Program-made: the position numbers and the translations under genes
From: Pandoraea bronchicola
Lineage (GTDB): Bacteria; Pseudomonadota; Gammaproteobacteria; Burkholderiales; Burkholderiaceae
Length of the DNA stretch: 64,000 bases
Reading direction: 5' to 3'
NCBI RefSeq assembly: GCF_902459805.1
Contig: NZ_CABPST010000001.1
Coordinates: 620,001 to 684,000, forward strand
The notes under the pieces: generated by a model
Databases searched by the model: none
Told to the model about the DNA's origin: nothing
The model's input: the letters and a program-made list of their open reading frames with translations, nothing else
In this document: piece by piece, positions 35,832 through 44,884 of the stretch
Position numbering within the stretch: the first letter of the stretch is position 1
How the letters are laid out: every line of letters begins with the position of its first letter

Positions 35832-36707
35832 ATGTCGCCCACCGCTCTCGCCCTCGTCGTCACTGCCGCATTTCTTCACGCCACGTGGAATTTCCTCGCC
35901 AAACGCATCGACACCAGCGAAGGGGGCGGCCCGCAACTCGTCTTCCTCTATGCGCTGCTCACCGTCGTGCTCTACACGCCGCTGGCGCTGTGCTTTCTGA
36001 TCGGCGCCGAAGCCAGTTGGCCGACGGCGCTGGGCTGGGTCGTCATCACCGCGAGTGCCGCGCTGCACTACGGCTACACGCTGGTCTTGCAGCGCGGCTA
36101 CCGGGTCGGCGACCTATCGGTCGTCTATCCGCTCGCGCGCGGCACCGGGCCGCTGCTGTCGTCGCTGGGCGCCATCGTGCTGCTGGGGGAACGCCCGGGC
36201 TGGCTGGCGCTCGCCGGCATCGGACTCGTGGTGGGCGGCGTGCTGGTCATCGCCGGTGGCGAGCGCCTGTTCCGGCGCGGCAGCATGCACGCCGGTGCCG
36301 GCTGGGGCGTGCTCACGGGCGGATTCATCGCGGCGTATACGCTGGCCGACGCCTATGCCATTCGCACCCTGCTGCTCACGCCGCTCGTCTATTACTACCT
36401 GGAGAATGTGCTGCGGGTAGTGCTCTCGGCACCGATGGCATGCTCGCGCCCCGCGCGCATGGCCGTGCTCTGGCAGTCGAACTGGCGCAAGATCATGCTG
36501 ATCTCGCTGATTTCGCCGATGTCCTACTTCCTGATCCTGACCGCGCTCAAGTACGCGCCGGTCTCACACGTCGCGCCGGCGCGGGAGATGTCAATGATGA
36601 TCGCCGCACTGCTTGGCGTGCGTCTGCTGGGAGAGGGCGAGATGCACCGCCGCGTGGGCGGTGCCGTGCTCATCGCGCTGGGTGTCGTCGCCCTGACGCT
36701 GGGCTAA
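35832..36707 (+). CDS. EamA/DMT-family transporter
   Basis: 291 residues with ten hydrophobic segments in two repeats of five (drug/metabolite transporter fold). Key stretches are AAFLHATWNFLAKRI, VYPLARGTGPLLSSLGAIVLLGERP and APAREMSMMIAALLGVRLLGEGEMHRR, the last repeating the pattern of the first half. The substrate is unknown. It is divergent from zur and could be influenced by the same operator. Confidence 0.88.
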   Translation: MSPTALALVVTAAFLHATWNFLAKRIDTSEGGGPQLVFLYALLTVVLYTPLALCFLIGAEASWPTALGWVVITASAALHYGYTLVLQRGYRVGDLSVVYPLARGTGPLLSSLGAIVLLGERPGWLALAGIGLVVGGVLVIAGGERLFRRGSMHAGAGWGVLTGGFIAAYTLADAYAIRTLLLTPLVYYYLENVLRVVLSAPMACSRPARMAVLWQSNWRKIMLISLISPMSYFLILTALKYAPVSHVAPAREMSMMIAALLGVRLLGEGEMHRRVGGAVLIALGVVALTLG

Positions 36708-36726
36708 CGCCCTCAATAGCAAGCAC

Positions 36727-37941
36727 TTACATACGCTGCAACCAAAGCCCTTTGAGGTATTCGCCTTCGGGGAATTGCGTGAGCATCGGGTGATCCATGC
36801 CTGCCGACAGGCGGCGCAGAATCCGTGCGTCGACACCGGCATCGACCGCCGCGCCCGCCACGATCTTCTGGAACAGATCTGCGTCGATGGCGCCCGAGCA
36901 CGAGTACGTCAGCAACTGACCGCCCGGACGCAGCAGCCTGAAGCCCGCCATGTTGATGTCCTTGTACGCCCGAGCGGCACGATCCACGTGATGGGCCGAC
37001 GGGGCGAACTTGGGCGGATCGAGCACGATCATGTCGAACGTTCGTCCCTCTTCGCGCAAGGCGCGCAGGGTCTTGAAGACATCTGCATCGCGCCACTCGG
37101 CACGCGCGGCGTCGAAGCCATTGAGTTCGACGTTACGCGCGCCGATGGCCAGCGCGTCACCCGACGAGTCGATCGACAGCACACTCTGCGCGCCGCCTGC
37201 CAGCGCCGCCAGCGAAAAGCCGCCGGTATAGCAGAAGCAGTTGAGCACGTCGCTGCCCTTGGCTTGCTGTTGCACGAGCAGACGATTGTCGCGCTGGTCG
37301 ACGTAGAAGCCCGTCTTGTGCCCGTTGCGCACATCGACGTAATACTTCACGCCGCATTCGTATGTCGTCAGCAAATCGGGCGCTTCGGGCGGCTCTGCCC
37401 CCGCCAGCACGCCGGTGATGCTCGGCAGGCCTTCGCGTTCGCGCACGGCGGCGTCGGAGCGCTCGTAGACGTTCGGGCAGCCGGTCACGCCGGTGAGCGC
37501 CTTCACGATCGCGTCCTTCCAGGCTTCGACGCCCGCCGCCATGAACTGGCACACGAGTTGGTCCGTCACCGGCGCGCCGGGCGCCGATTGATAGCGATCG
37601 ACGATCAGGCCCGGCAAGCCGTCGGCTTCGCCGAAGATCAGGCGCGTGGCGCCCGTGTCGTGCACCATCTGTTCGCGATACGCGAGGGCCGCGGACACGC
37701 GCCGCTTGAAGAATGCATGATCGACCGGCTCGTTTTCGTCGAACGTCCACACGCGGGCGCGGATGGCCGAGACCGGGCTGAACGCGGCGCGCGCGAGGAA
37801 ACGCCCGTCGGCGGCACGCACCACGACCGTTGCGCCGGAAGCCGGCTTGCCGTCCACGCGCGCCACGGCGGTGGCGTAAATCCAGGGGTGACGGCGCAGC
37901 AAGGACTTTTCTTTGCCGGGCTTGAGGGTCAAGGTATTCAT
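36727..37941 (-). CDS. rlmI: 23S rRNA m5C1962 methyltransferase (RlmI-like)
   Basis: 404 residues, the normal size. An N-terminal PUA domain (LKPGKEKSLLRRHPWIYATAV ... GRFLARAAFSP) is followed by an EEHEE domain and a class I SAM-methyltransferase domain: VLNCFCYTGGFSLAALAGGA (SAM site), IVLDPPKFAPS (motif IV) and LLTYSCSG (catalytic-type cysteine). It modifies large-subunit rRNA. It converges on the EamA gene with 19 bases between stops. The start at 37941 is the family start. Confidence 0.9.
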   Translation of the reverse strand: MNTLTLKPGKEKSLLRRHPWIYATAVARVDGKPASGATVVVRAADGRFLARAAFSPVSAIRARVWTFDENEPVDHAFFKRRVSAALAYREQMVHDTGATRLIFGEADGLPGLIVDRYQSAPGAPVTDQLVCQFMAAGVEAWKDAIVKALTGVTGCPNVYERSDAAVREREGLPSITGVLAGAEPPEAPDLLTTYECGVKYYVDVRNGHKTGFYVDQRDNRLLVQQQAKGSDVLNCFCYTGGFSLAALAGGAQSVLSIDSSGDALAIGARNVELNGFDAARAEWRDADVFKTLRALREEGRTFDMIVLDPPKFAPSAHHVDRAARAYKDINMAGFRLLRPGGQLLTYSCSGAIDADLFQKIVAGAAVDAGVDARILRRLSAGMDHPMLTQFPEGEYLKGLWLQRM

Positions 37942-38099
37942 GCGGGACGGACCAACGGTTGCATACGGAATGGCGGCAAGTCGCGCGGAGCACAAGGCGG
38001 CATCGCCACACAGGGGCGACGTCCGGCGGACGGACAACATGCGGGACTTGCTGGGGAAGGACGCGATTCTACACCGAGTCGCGCCGCCCGCCGGAAAGC

Positions 38100-39179
38100 T
38101 CAGGTCTTCTTGCGCGAGCGCGGATGCGCCTGATCGTAGACCTTCGCGAGATGCTGAAAGTCGAGCTTCGTGTAGATCTGCGTCGTCGAAATATTGCTGT
38201 GACCGAGCATCTCCTGCACGGCGCGCAGGTCGCCAGACGATTGCAGGACATGCGTGGCGAACGAATGACGCAGCATGTGCGGGTGAACGTGCGTCGGCAA
38301 CCCGGCGGCCAGCGCGTGACGCGCCAGCCCCTGTTGCACCGCGCGCGCGCCGATGCGTTTGCCCCGCGCCGAGAGGAACAGCGCGTGCGGCTCGGCGGTT
38401 GCCAGCGCCGTGCGCATGTCGAGCCAGAGGCAGAGCGCCTGTGCCGCCTTTTCGCCGACCGGTACACGACGTCGCTTGTTCCCCTTACCTGTCACGACCA
38501 CCTCGCGTTCTGGCAGATCCAGCCAACTCGCGGAACGATAGCCGTCGGCTTCCACGTAGCGATGGTCCAGGCCCGTCAGTTCCGACAGACGCAGGCCGGA
38601 CGAATACAGCAGTTCGAACATCGCCCGGTTGCGCACGGCCTCGGCAGACGTGCCCGAGACATGCTCGACGAGCGCCGACGCCTGATCGGGCGAGAGCGCC
38701 TTCGGCAACGGTTTGGGCTGTTTGGGGGCGCGCACCCCTTCGACAGGGTTGGCTGCGAGCGCAGTACGCTGCGCAAGCCACGCGAAATAGCCGCGCCAGG
38801 CAGAGAGCTTGCGAGCAATCGAACGGCCGACGAGCCCCTCGCTATGCAACTGCATGGCGAAGCGGCGAATGTCGCCGTGCTGAAGCGATTCGAGCGGCCG
38901 GCCATGCGCGAGCCGCTGCAACTGACGCAGGTCGCGCGTGTAGTTCTCGAGGGTCAGCCCGGCGAGCTTGCGTTCGCTGGCGAGTGAGGTGAGGTAGCTG
39001 CGAATGCCCGGTTCCAGCGGCATGTCAGGCACTTCCGGCGTGACAGGCGGACCTGATCGATCGTCGGCCGCCACGATGGCCGCCTTGGGCTTGCGGGCGC
39101 GAACCGGCGAGGCGCTGCCGGTTCGGGTTCTGTTTGCGGCCCCGCTGGCAGAGCGAGGCGTTCGGGTCGACGTGACCAT
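38100..39179 (-). CDS. xerC: Tyrosine recombinase XerC
   Basis: 359 residues. The N-terminal SAM-like core-binding domain begins near MPLEPGIRSYLTSLASERKLAGLTLENYTRDL. The catalytic domain shows all residues: SSGLRLSEL (Arg), TGKGNKRRRVPVG (Lys), HPHMLRHSFATH (His-x-x-Arg), LGHSNIS (His) and TTQIYTK (nucleophile Tyr). XerC with XerD resolves chromosome dimers at dif. The first 52 residues are basic and Ala/Pro-rich, and a start at 39023 would remove them and give the usual length of about 300. The DUF484 gene lies 47 bases upstream, as in other proteobacteria. Confidence 0.95.
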   Translation of the reverse strand: MVTSTRTPRSASGAANRTRTGSASPVRARKPKAAIVAADDRSGPPVTPEVPDMPLEPGIRSYLTSLASERKLAGLTLENYTRDLRQLQRLAHGRPLESLQHGDIRRFAMQLHSEGLVGRSIARKLSAWRGYFAWLAQRTALAANPVEGVRAPKQPKPLPKALSPDQASALVEHVSGTSAEAVRNRAMFELLYSSGLRLSELTGLDHRYVEADGYRSASWLDLPEREVVVTGKGNKRRRVPVGEKAAQALCLWLDMRTALATAEPHALFLSARGKRIGARAVQQGLARHALAAGLPTHVHPHMLRHSFATHVLQSSGDLRAVQEMLGHSNISTTQIYTKLDFQHLAKVYDQAHPRSRKKT

Positions 39180-39226
39180 GAGGTGCAGGCGATGGAGTCG
39201 TCAGTTCGCCACGGACCCGGCGGGCA

Positions 39227-39895
39227 TCAGTCGTCTGCGCGGAGCTTGCCGAGCGCCGCCCCGGCCAGCTCACCGATCTGCGTCAGGAAGTCGGTCGCCA
39301 TGCCTTCATGGAAGCGCCGTGCGTCTTCCGAACCCATGACGAGCAATCCGAAGATCGGCCCCTCGGGCGTTTGCGGATCACGCAGGGCGAGCAATGCCAC
39401 AGATGCCGGATCGCTCGGCGCGCCCAGCCACGTCACCGCTTCGAAGCCGGTATTGGCACCGCAATACGGCGTGGCCAGACTCGACGCGAAGATCTTCACC
39501 TCTTCACTCACACTGCGGGCGAACTCGGCCGGTTGATACGGCGCCGCCACGTTCCACAGGCGGACTGCCGCGAAGGGCACATTGAAGACGTCGCGCAGGC
39601 CCCGGGCAATGGCTTCGGGCAACGCATGCGGATCGCGCTCGCCGAGCAGGCCGAGGGTCCAGCGGTGCAGCTTGGCCGAGATGTCGTCATTTTCGTGACC
39701 GTAGCGCATCAGCTCGGCGAGGCGTCGCTCGATCTGCTTGGTTTTCTCGCGCTGCATCTCGATCTGGCGCTCTTGCAACGACACCGCGCGCTGGCCGTGC
39801 GGGCTGGTGAGCCGCACACCGGCCAGCAATTCGGCATGGCGCTCGAAGAAGTCGGGATGCGCGATCAGGTATTCCGCAATATCTCGGTCGTTCAT
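39227..39895 (-). CDS. DUF484 family protein
   Basis: 222 residues. NDRDIAEYLIAHPDFFERHAELLAGVRLTSPHGQRAVSLQERQ is the signature N-terminus, followed by a heptad-rich helix (IEMQREKTKQIERRLAELMRYGHEN) and a GAF-like domain. The function is unknown, although the gene regularly stands between dapF and xerC. The start at 39895 is the family start. Confidence 0.92.
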   Translation of the reverse strand: MNDRDIAEYLIAHPDFFERHAELLAGVRLTSPHGQRAVSLQERQIEMQREKTKQIERRLAELMRYGHENDDISAKLHRWTLGLLGERDPHALPEAIARGLRDVFNVPFAAVRLWNVAAPYQPAEFARSVSEEVKIFASSLATPYCGANTGFEAVTWLGAPSDPASVALLALRDPQTPEGPIFGLLVMGSEDARRFHEGMATDFLTQIGELAGAALGKLRADD

Positions 39896-40046
39896 GAGTG
39901 TCCGTCTGCTGTTCGTCAACTGCCGCCAGCCGCCCTCGAGCACAAGGGTGGCCCGCGGCCGCCTGGGTCGCTAAATCAGAAATCGTGAGAAACCAACATC
40001 GTACTGTCCTGCTGCCGGAGCGCATCGCCGGGACCGACGCTTTGCG

Positions 40047-40898
40047 TCAGATCTCGATCGTGCCTTCGAAGACCGTGGCGGCCGGCCCCGTCATGATGAC
40101 CGGACCGCTCGCGCCGTCCCAGTCGATCGTGAGCGTGCCACCATGCGTTTCGATGGCCACGGGTGCGCTCAGCAACCCGCGGCGGATACCCGCCACGGCG
40201 GCCGCGCAGGCACCGGTGCCGCAGGCGAGTGTCTCGCCGGCACCGCGCTCGTACACGCGCAAACGTGCCTGATGCCGGTCCACCACTTGCAGGAAACCGG
40301 CGTTCACACGGCGCGGGAAGCGGGCGTGACGCTCGATCAGCGGGCCGTCCGTCTCCACCGGTGCGGTGTCGACGTTATCCACCACCTGCACGGCATGCGG
40401 ATTGCCCATCGAGACCACGGAAATCCAGGTCGTCTTGCCGGCGACGTCGAGCGGCCAGAGCGTGTCGGCCCCCTCGCGGCGACCTTCCAGAGCGCTGGCG
40501 TCGAACGGCACGTCGGATGGTGTGAGGATCGGCGCCCCCATATCCACGCTGACCTGACCGTCGTCGCGCATGGTGAGCGTGATCACGCCTTGCTGAACTT
40601 CGACGCGTACCGAACGCTTGTCGGTGAGCCCCGTGTCGCGCACGAACTTCACGAAGCAGCGCGCGCCGTTACCGCAATGCTCCACCTCGCCGCCGTCGGC
40701 GTTGAAGATGCGGTAGCGGAAGTCCACGCCCGGCAGCGCCGAGCGTTCGACGAGCAACAGCTGATCCGCGCCCACGCCAAAGTGGCGGTCGGCGAGCGCA
40801 CGCCACTGTTCGGGCGTGAAATCGATGGTCTGCGAGATGCCGTCGATCACGACGAAGTCGTTACCGGCGCCTTGCATCTTGGTGAATTTGAGCTTCAT
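40047..40898 (-). CDS. dapF: Diaminopimelate epimerase
   Basis: 283 residues. [17 protein letters not shown] is the standard N-terminus. The two active-site cysteines are in [13 protein letters not shown] and [16 protein letters not shown]. It converts LL- to meso-diaminopimelate for lysine and peptidoglycan synthesis, in the cytoplasm. The start at 40898 matches the family. The lpxL gene lies 43 bases upstream in the same direction. Confidence 0.97.
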   Translation of the reverse strand: MKLKFTKMQGAGNDFVVIDGISQTIDFTPEQWRALADRHFGVGADQLLLVERSALPGVDFRYRIFNADGGEVEHCGNGARCFVKFVRDTGLTDKRSVRVEVQQGVITLTMRDDGQVSVDMGAPILTPSDVPFDASALEGRREGADTLWPLDVAGKTTWISVVSMGNPHAVQVVDNVDTAPVETDGPLIERHARFPRRVNAGFLQVVDRHQARLRVYERGAGETLACGTGACAAAVAGIRRGLLSAPVAIETHGGTLTIDWDGASGPVIMTGPAATVFEGTIEI

Positions 40899-40941
40899 GC
40901 CGCTATTGTAGTGGAGAAGGTCGACGCGCATCCGGTGCCGG

Positions 40942-41838
40942 TCAGTACACGCCCGGCTCGCCGGGCGGACGCGTCTTGAAACGCTTGTGTACCCAGTAGT
41001 ACTGCTCCGGCATCTTGAGGATCTGCTCTTCGAGGAACGCGTTCATTCGGCGCGCATCGGCGTCCGGGTCGCCACTCGGATAGTTTTCCCACACGGGGAA
41101 CACCTTGAGGCGGTAGCCCTTGTAATTGGGCAGCACCTCACCGATAAATGGCAGGATCTGGGCCCGTCCGACTTCGGCAAGGCGGGAAACGGACGTCAGC
41201 GTGCAGGTCTGAACACCGAAGAACGGCACGAACGTGGAATTTCGCGCGCCGTAGTCCATATCGGCCGCCAGCATGACCGGTTTGCCCTTTCGGAACATGC
41301 GCAGCACGTCGCGGGCGCTGTCGCCGCGCGGAATCATTTCCGCGTCGAAACGGCCGCGTTGCTCGCGCGCCATGGCATCGAACGCCGGGCTCGACATCGG
41401 CGTGTAGAGCGATGCACAAGGCCGGTGCAGCGAGTAATTGATGAATACCGAGCCCGCCTCGATGCCCACGAAGTGGAAGCCGAGCAGAATCGTCGGCGGC
41501 ATGTTCGGATCGCGCAGATCGACCGCCGAGTCGAGCTCGATGAGCCGCTCCAGCTTCTTGCCGTCGGCGAACCATTGCACACTGCGCTCCGCATAGCTGC
41601 GGATGGCGTGGACGAACGATGCCTTGGCGACCCGCTCACGCGTAGCGTCGTCCCAATGGGGGAAACATAGGCGCAAGTTGGTGTGTACCACGCGTTTGCG
41701 CGAGCTGGGCAGGGCGTAAAGCACCCGCCCCAGGCCCGCGCCGAAACGCGCGACCCAGCTATAAGGCAGCAGGTTCAGCCCGCGCAGCAGGCCAACGCTA
41801 AGGTAGTAGCCGATGGACTTCTTGGGAGTAGTTGCCAT
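40942..41838 (-). CDS. Lipid A biosynthesis acyltransferase (LpxL/HtrB family)
   Basis: 298 residues. One membrane anchor near the N-terminus ([23 protein letters not shown]), then the HX4(D/E) catalytic motif in [15 protein letters not shown], followed by [42 protein letters not shown], all typical of late acyltransferases that add secondary acyl chains to Kdo-lipid A. Whether it acts like LpxL or LpxM cannot be decided. Divergent from metK. Confidence 0.92.
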   Translation of the reverse strand: MATTPKKSIGYYLSVGLLRGLNLLPYSWVARFGAGLGRVLYALPSSRKRVVHTNLRLCFPHWDDATRERVAKASFVHAIRSYAERSVQWFADGKKLERLIELDSAVDLRDPNMPPTILLGFHFVGIEAGSVFINYSLHRPCASLYTPMSSPAFDAMAREQRGRFDAEMIPRGDSARDVLRMFRKGKPVMLAADMDYGARNSTFVPFFGVQTCTLTSVSRLAEVGRAQILPFIGEVLPNYKGYRLKVFPVWENYPSGDPDADARRMNAFLEEQILKMPEQYYWVHKRFKTRPPGEPGVY

Positions 41839-42024
41839 GTCGCCAGCAAAATTTCTTCAGGGGCGTATAATAATCGACATCGCCGAGTTAACTGACAACT
41901 TGCGGGGCGATTCGAATGAGCCACCTCACTGGCAGCGCATTCGACCAACTTTCCGCTAAAGCGTCGCCGCTTCTCCTCCGATGACGGCTACGTGAGTCGC
42001 CAAATTCGTATAAAGGAGCCAGAA
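41839..42024 (+). promoter_or_regulatory. metK: metK promoter and long leader
   Basis: A TATAAT at about 41867-41872 is a good -10 box for rightward transcription, giving a leader near 145 bases. Within it, CGCCGAGTT and AACTTGCGGGGCG around 41882-41911 can form a hairpin. I could not match a known SAM or SAH riboswitch consensus. The leader is a candidate for an uncharacterised control element. Confidence 0.45.
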
Positions 42025-43203
42025 GTGGCGAACGACTATCTTTTTACCTCCGAATCGGTTTCCGAAGGTCACCCGGACAAGGTCGCTGACCAGATTTCCG
42101 ACGCCGTTCTCGATGCCATCCTGAAGCAGGACATCTACGCCCGCGTTGCTGCCGAAACGCTTTGCAACACGGGTCTCGTCGTGCTGGCTGGCGAAATCAC
42201 CACGACCGCCACGGTCGACTACCAGCAAGTCGCGCGTGAGACGATTCGCCGCATCGGTTACGACAACACCGACTATGGCATCGACTACAAGGGTTGCGCG
42301 GTGCTGGTCGCCTATGACCGCCAGTCGCCGGACATCGCTCAGGGCGTGGACCGTGCGCATGACGACAACCTTGATCAAGGTGCCGGCGACCAGGGCCTGA
42401 TGTTCGGCTACGCTTGCGATGAAACGCCGGAACTCATGCCGCTGCCGATCTACCTGTCGCACCGTCTGGTCGAGCGCCAGTCGCAAGTGCGCCGTGACGG
42501 CCGTCTGCCCTGGCTGCGCCCGGACGCCAAGTCGCAAGTCACCATCAAGTACGAAAACGGCCGTCCGCACAGCATCGACACCGTCGTGCTGTCCACGCAA
42601 CACGCGCCGGACATCGGCCTGGAAGCCCTGCGCGAAGCCGTGATCGAAGAAGTCATCAAGCCGGTGCTGCCGGCCGACCTGATCAAGGGCGACATCAAGT
42701 TCCTGGTGAACCCGACTGGCCGTTTCGTGATCGGTGGCCCGCAAGGCGATGCCGGCCTCACGGGCCGCAAGATCATCGTCGACACGTACGGCGGCGCCGC
42801 GCCGCACGGCGGTGGCGCGTTCTCGGGCAAGGACCCGTCGAAGGTCGACCGTTCGGCCGCTTATGCCGGCCGTTACGTCGCGAAGAACATCGTGGCTGCC
42901 GGTCTGGCCTCGAAGTGCGTGATTCAGGTCTCGTACGCCATTGGCGTGGCCCGTCCGACGTCGGTCATGGTCAACACCTTCGGCACCGGCAAGATCAGCG
43001 ATCAGCGCATCGCCGAGCTGGTCGAGAAGCACTTCGATCTGCGTCCGAAGGGCATCATTCAGATGCTCGACCTGCTGCGCCCGATCTACGAGAAGACGGC
43101 CGCCTATGGTCACTTTGGCCGTGAAGAGCCGGAATTTACGTGGGAAGCGACCGATCGCGCCGACGTCTTGCTGGCCGACGCCGGCCTGCGCGCCGTGGCC
43201 TGA
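42025..43203 (+). CDS. metK: S-adenosylmethionine synthetase
   Basis: 392 residues. A GTG start at 42025 has AAAGGAG 7 bases upstream and gives [28 protein letters not shown], the family start; an upstream GTG at 41992 would add 11 odd residues. [21 protein letters not shown] (the flexible loop region) and [23 protein letters not shown] (phosphate binding) are intact. It makes AdoMet from methionine and ATP. Codon use is strongly biased, as expected for a highly expressed gene. Confidence 0.98.
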   Translation: MANDYLFTSESVSEGHPDKVADQISDAVLDAILKQDIYARVAAETLCNTGLVVLAGEITTTATVDYQQVARETIRRIGYDNTDYGIDYKGCAVLVAYDRQSPDIAQGVDRAHDDNLDQGAGDQGLMFGYACDETPELMPLPIYLSHRLVERQSQVRRDGRLPWLRPDAKSQVTIKYENGRPHSIDTVVLSTQHAPDIGLEALREAVIEEVIKPVLPADLIKGDIKFLVNPTGRFVIGGPQGDAGLTGRKIIVDTYGGAAPHGGGAFSGKDPSKVDRSAAYAGRYVAKNIVAAGLASKCVIQVSYAIGVARPTSVMVNTFGTGKISDQRIAELVEKHFDLRPKGIIQMLDLLRPIYEKTAAYGHFGREEPEFTWEATDRADVLLADAGLRAVA

Positions 43204-43252
43204 TCGAGCCCGACGCCCCCCCGGCTGTGTCCGGTTTCGACCGGTAGCAGCC

Positions 43253-43296
43253 CAACAAAACCCCCGCCCGGGTCAACCCGGCGGGGGTTTTGTTTT
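43253..43296. terminator. Strong bidirectional intrinsic terminator after metK
   Basis: ACAAAACCCCCGCC pairs with GGCGGGGGTTTTGT around CGGGTCAACCC, itself able to pair internally. T-runs on both strands. It separates metK from the convergent dehydrogenase gene. Confidence 0.93.
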
Positions 43297-43331
43297 GTCT
43301 GCGTGTCGGACGCCGGCGACTCAGGCAGATG

Positions 43332-44813
43332 TCAGCGCAGCAACTGCCGGATCATCGCGGCGAACACCTTGCCGTAGGGCGGATTGAGCAGCCCGGCGCC
43401 GTTCCAGCGCGCCTGCCGGAAAATCGGTTTTTCCTTGGAGAACGTGCGGAAGCCCGCCTCGCCGTGATATCCGCCCATACCCGACGCGCCCACGCCACCG
43501 AACGGCAGCGCATGCTCGGCGACATGCAGCAGCGTGTCGTTGATCGTCACGCCACCGGAAATCGTGCCGTCCACGACCTGATCGATGCGCGCGGTGTCGG
43601 TATCGAACACATACAGCGCCAGCGGACGCGGACGCTCATTCACATACGCGATGGCAGCGTCCAGATCGTCGTAGGGCACCACCGGCAACAGCGGCCCAAA
43701 GATCTCCTCTCGCATGACGCGCATGCCGTCGTGTACACCGGTGAGCACTACGGGCGGCAAACGTCTGCGCACCGCCTGCGCCGGCGTATCGAACAGGGCG
43801 TGCGACGTGGCGCCCTGTGCCGCCGCCTCAGCCGCCAGCCCTGACAAGCGCTCGAAGTGACGTGCCGACACGATGCTCGTGTACTGCGGATTGTCGACGG
43901 CGTTCGGGTAGAGACGCGCAGCCACCTGCTTCGCCGTCGCCACGAAAGCATCGAGCTTCTCGCGCGGCACGAGCACGTAGTCGGGCGCCACGCAGGTCTG
44001 CCCGGCATTGACCAGCTTGCCGAGCATGATGCGCTCGACCGCATGCTCCCAACGCGCTCCCGGCCCGATGATGGCGGGCGACTTGCCGCCAAGCTCCAGC
44101 GTGACCGGCGTGAGATGCTCGCTCGCCGCGCGCATCACGTGATGGCCGATCGACGTCGCGCCGGTAAACAGCAGATGGTCGAACGGTAACGTCGAAAACG
44201 CGCGCGCGACCTGCGCGTCGCCGGTCACGACCGTCACCCACTCCGGCGGAAACGTCTCGGCCACCGCCGCCGCGAAAACCTCGGCAAAACGCGGGGTGAC
44301 TTCGGAAACCTTGATCATCACGCGGTTGCCCGCCGCCAGGGCGTCGGTCAGCGGGCCGACGGCGAGAAACAGCGGGTAATTCCACGGCACGATCACGCCG
44401 ACGACACCCAGCGGTTGCGGAACGACCGCCTGCCGTGCGGGCAACAGCCACAGGTTGGCCCAGCCCCGCGAGCCGCGCATCCAGCGACGCGTGTGCGAAA
44501 GCGCATGCTTCAGATTGCCGTGCGACGGGAACAGCTCGAGCATGTCCGTTTCCTGTGCCGAGCGGCCGCCGAAATCTTCGTCGATGGCATTCGCAAACGT
44601 TTCGCGATACTTATGCAACATCGCCTGCAACGCCTTCAGGTGACGTTTGCGCGTCGGCCAGTCGACTTGTGGTGCAGCGTCGTGCGCGCGGCGCATCGCA
44701 TCGAAGCGAGGAGACAGCAACGCGCGCGCCATGTCGTCTTCCGCCGCGGCATCGCCCCCCGGCGATACCGCTGCCGCCTCGTGCAAACCGTTTATCTCAT
44801 GCTGATGTCCCAT
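43332..44813 (-). CDS. Coniferyl-aldehyde-type aldehyde dehydrogenase
   Basis: 493 residues of the CalB branch of class 3-like ALDHs. ARQAVVPQPLGVVGVIVPWNYPLFLAVGPL (cofactor Asn), TLELGGKSPAIIGP (Glu) and NAGQTCVAPDYVLVP (nucleophile Cys) are intact. INDTLLHVAEHALPFGGVGASGMGGYHGEAGFRTFSKEKPIF is the C-terminal pattern of coniferyl aldehyde dehydrogenases. The start at 44813 follows GGGAGGAGG. It would oxidise lignin-type or fatty aldehydes with NAD+. The acyl-CoA dehydrogenase upstream in the same direction (71 bases) and the divergent GMC alcohol dehydrogenase suggest an alcohol-aldehyde-acid route. Confidence 0.88.
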   Translation of the reverse strand: MGHQHEINGLHEAAAVSPGGDAAAEDDMARALLSPRFDAMRRAHDAAPQVDWPTRKRHLKALQAMLHKYRETFANAIDEDFGGRSAQETDMLELFPSHGNLKHALSHTRRWMRGSRGWANLWLLPARQAVVPQPLGVVGVIVPWNYPLFLAVGPLTDALAAGNRVMIKVSEVTPRFAEVFAAAVAETFPPEWVTVVTGDAQVARAFSTLPFDHLLFTGATSIGHHVMRAASEHLTPVTLELGGKSPAIIGPGARWEHAVERIMLGKLVNAGQTCVAPDYVLVPREKLDAFVATAKQVAARLYPNAVDNPQYTSIVSARHFERLSGLAAEAAAQGATSHALFDTPAQAVRRRLPPVVLTGVHDGMRVMREEIFGPLLPVVPYDDLDAAIAYVNERPRPLALYVFDTDTARIDQVVDGTISGGVTINDTLLHVAEHALPFGGVGASGMGGYHGEAGFRTFSKEKPIFRQARWNGAGLLNPPYGKVFAAMIRQLLR

Positions 44814-44884
44814 GCTGCCTCCTCCCTGCCGTCGCCGGCGCCCCACATCCGTGCCGCCCGGCGCCATCGATATGTTGTTATGCG

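Noticed and set aside
41956-43113. A 385-codon minus-strand open frame opposite metK
   Set aside because: Produced by the strong codon bias of metK on the other strand; no domain seen.
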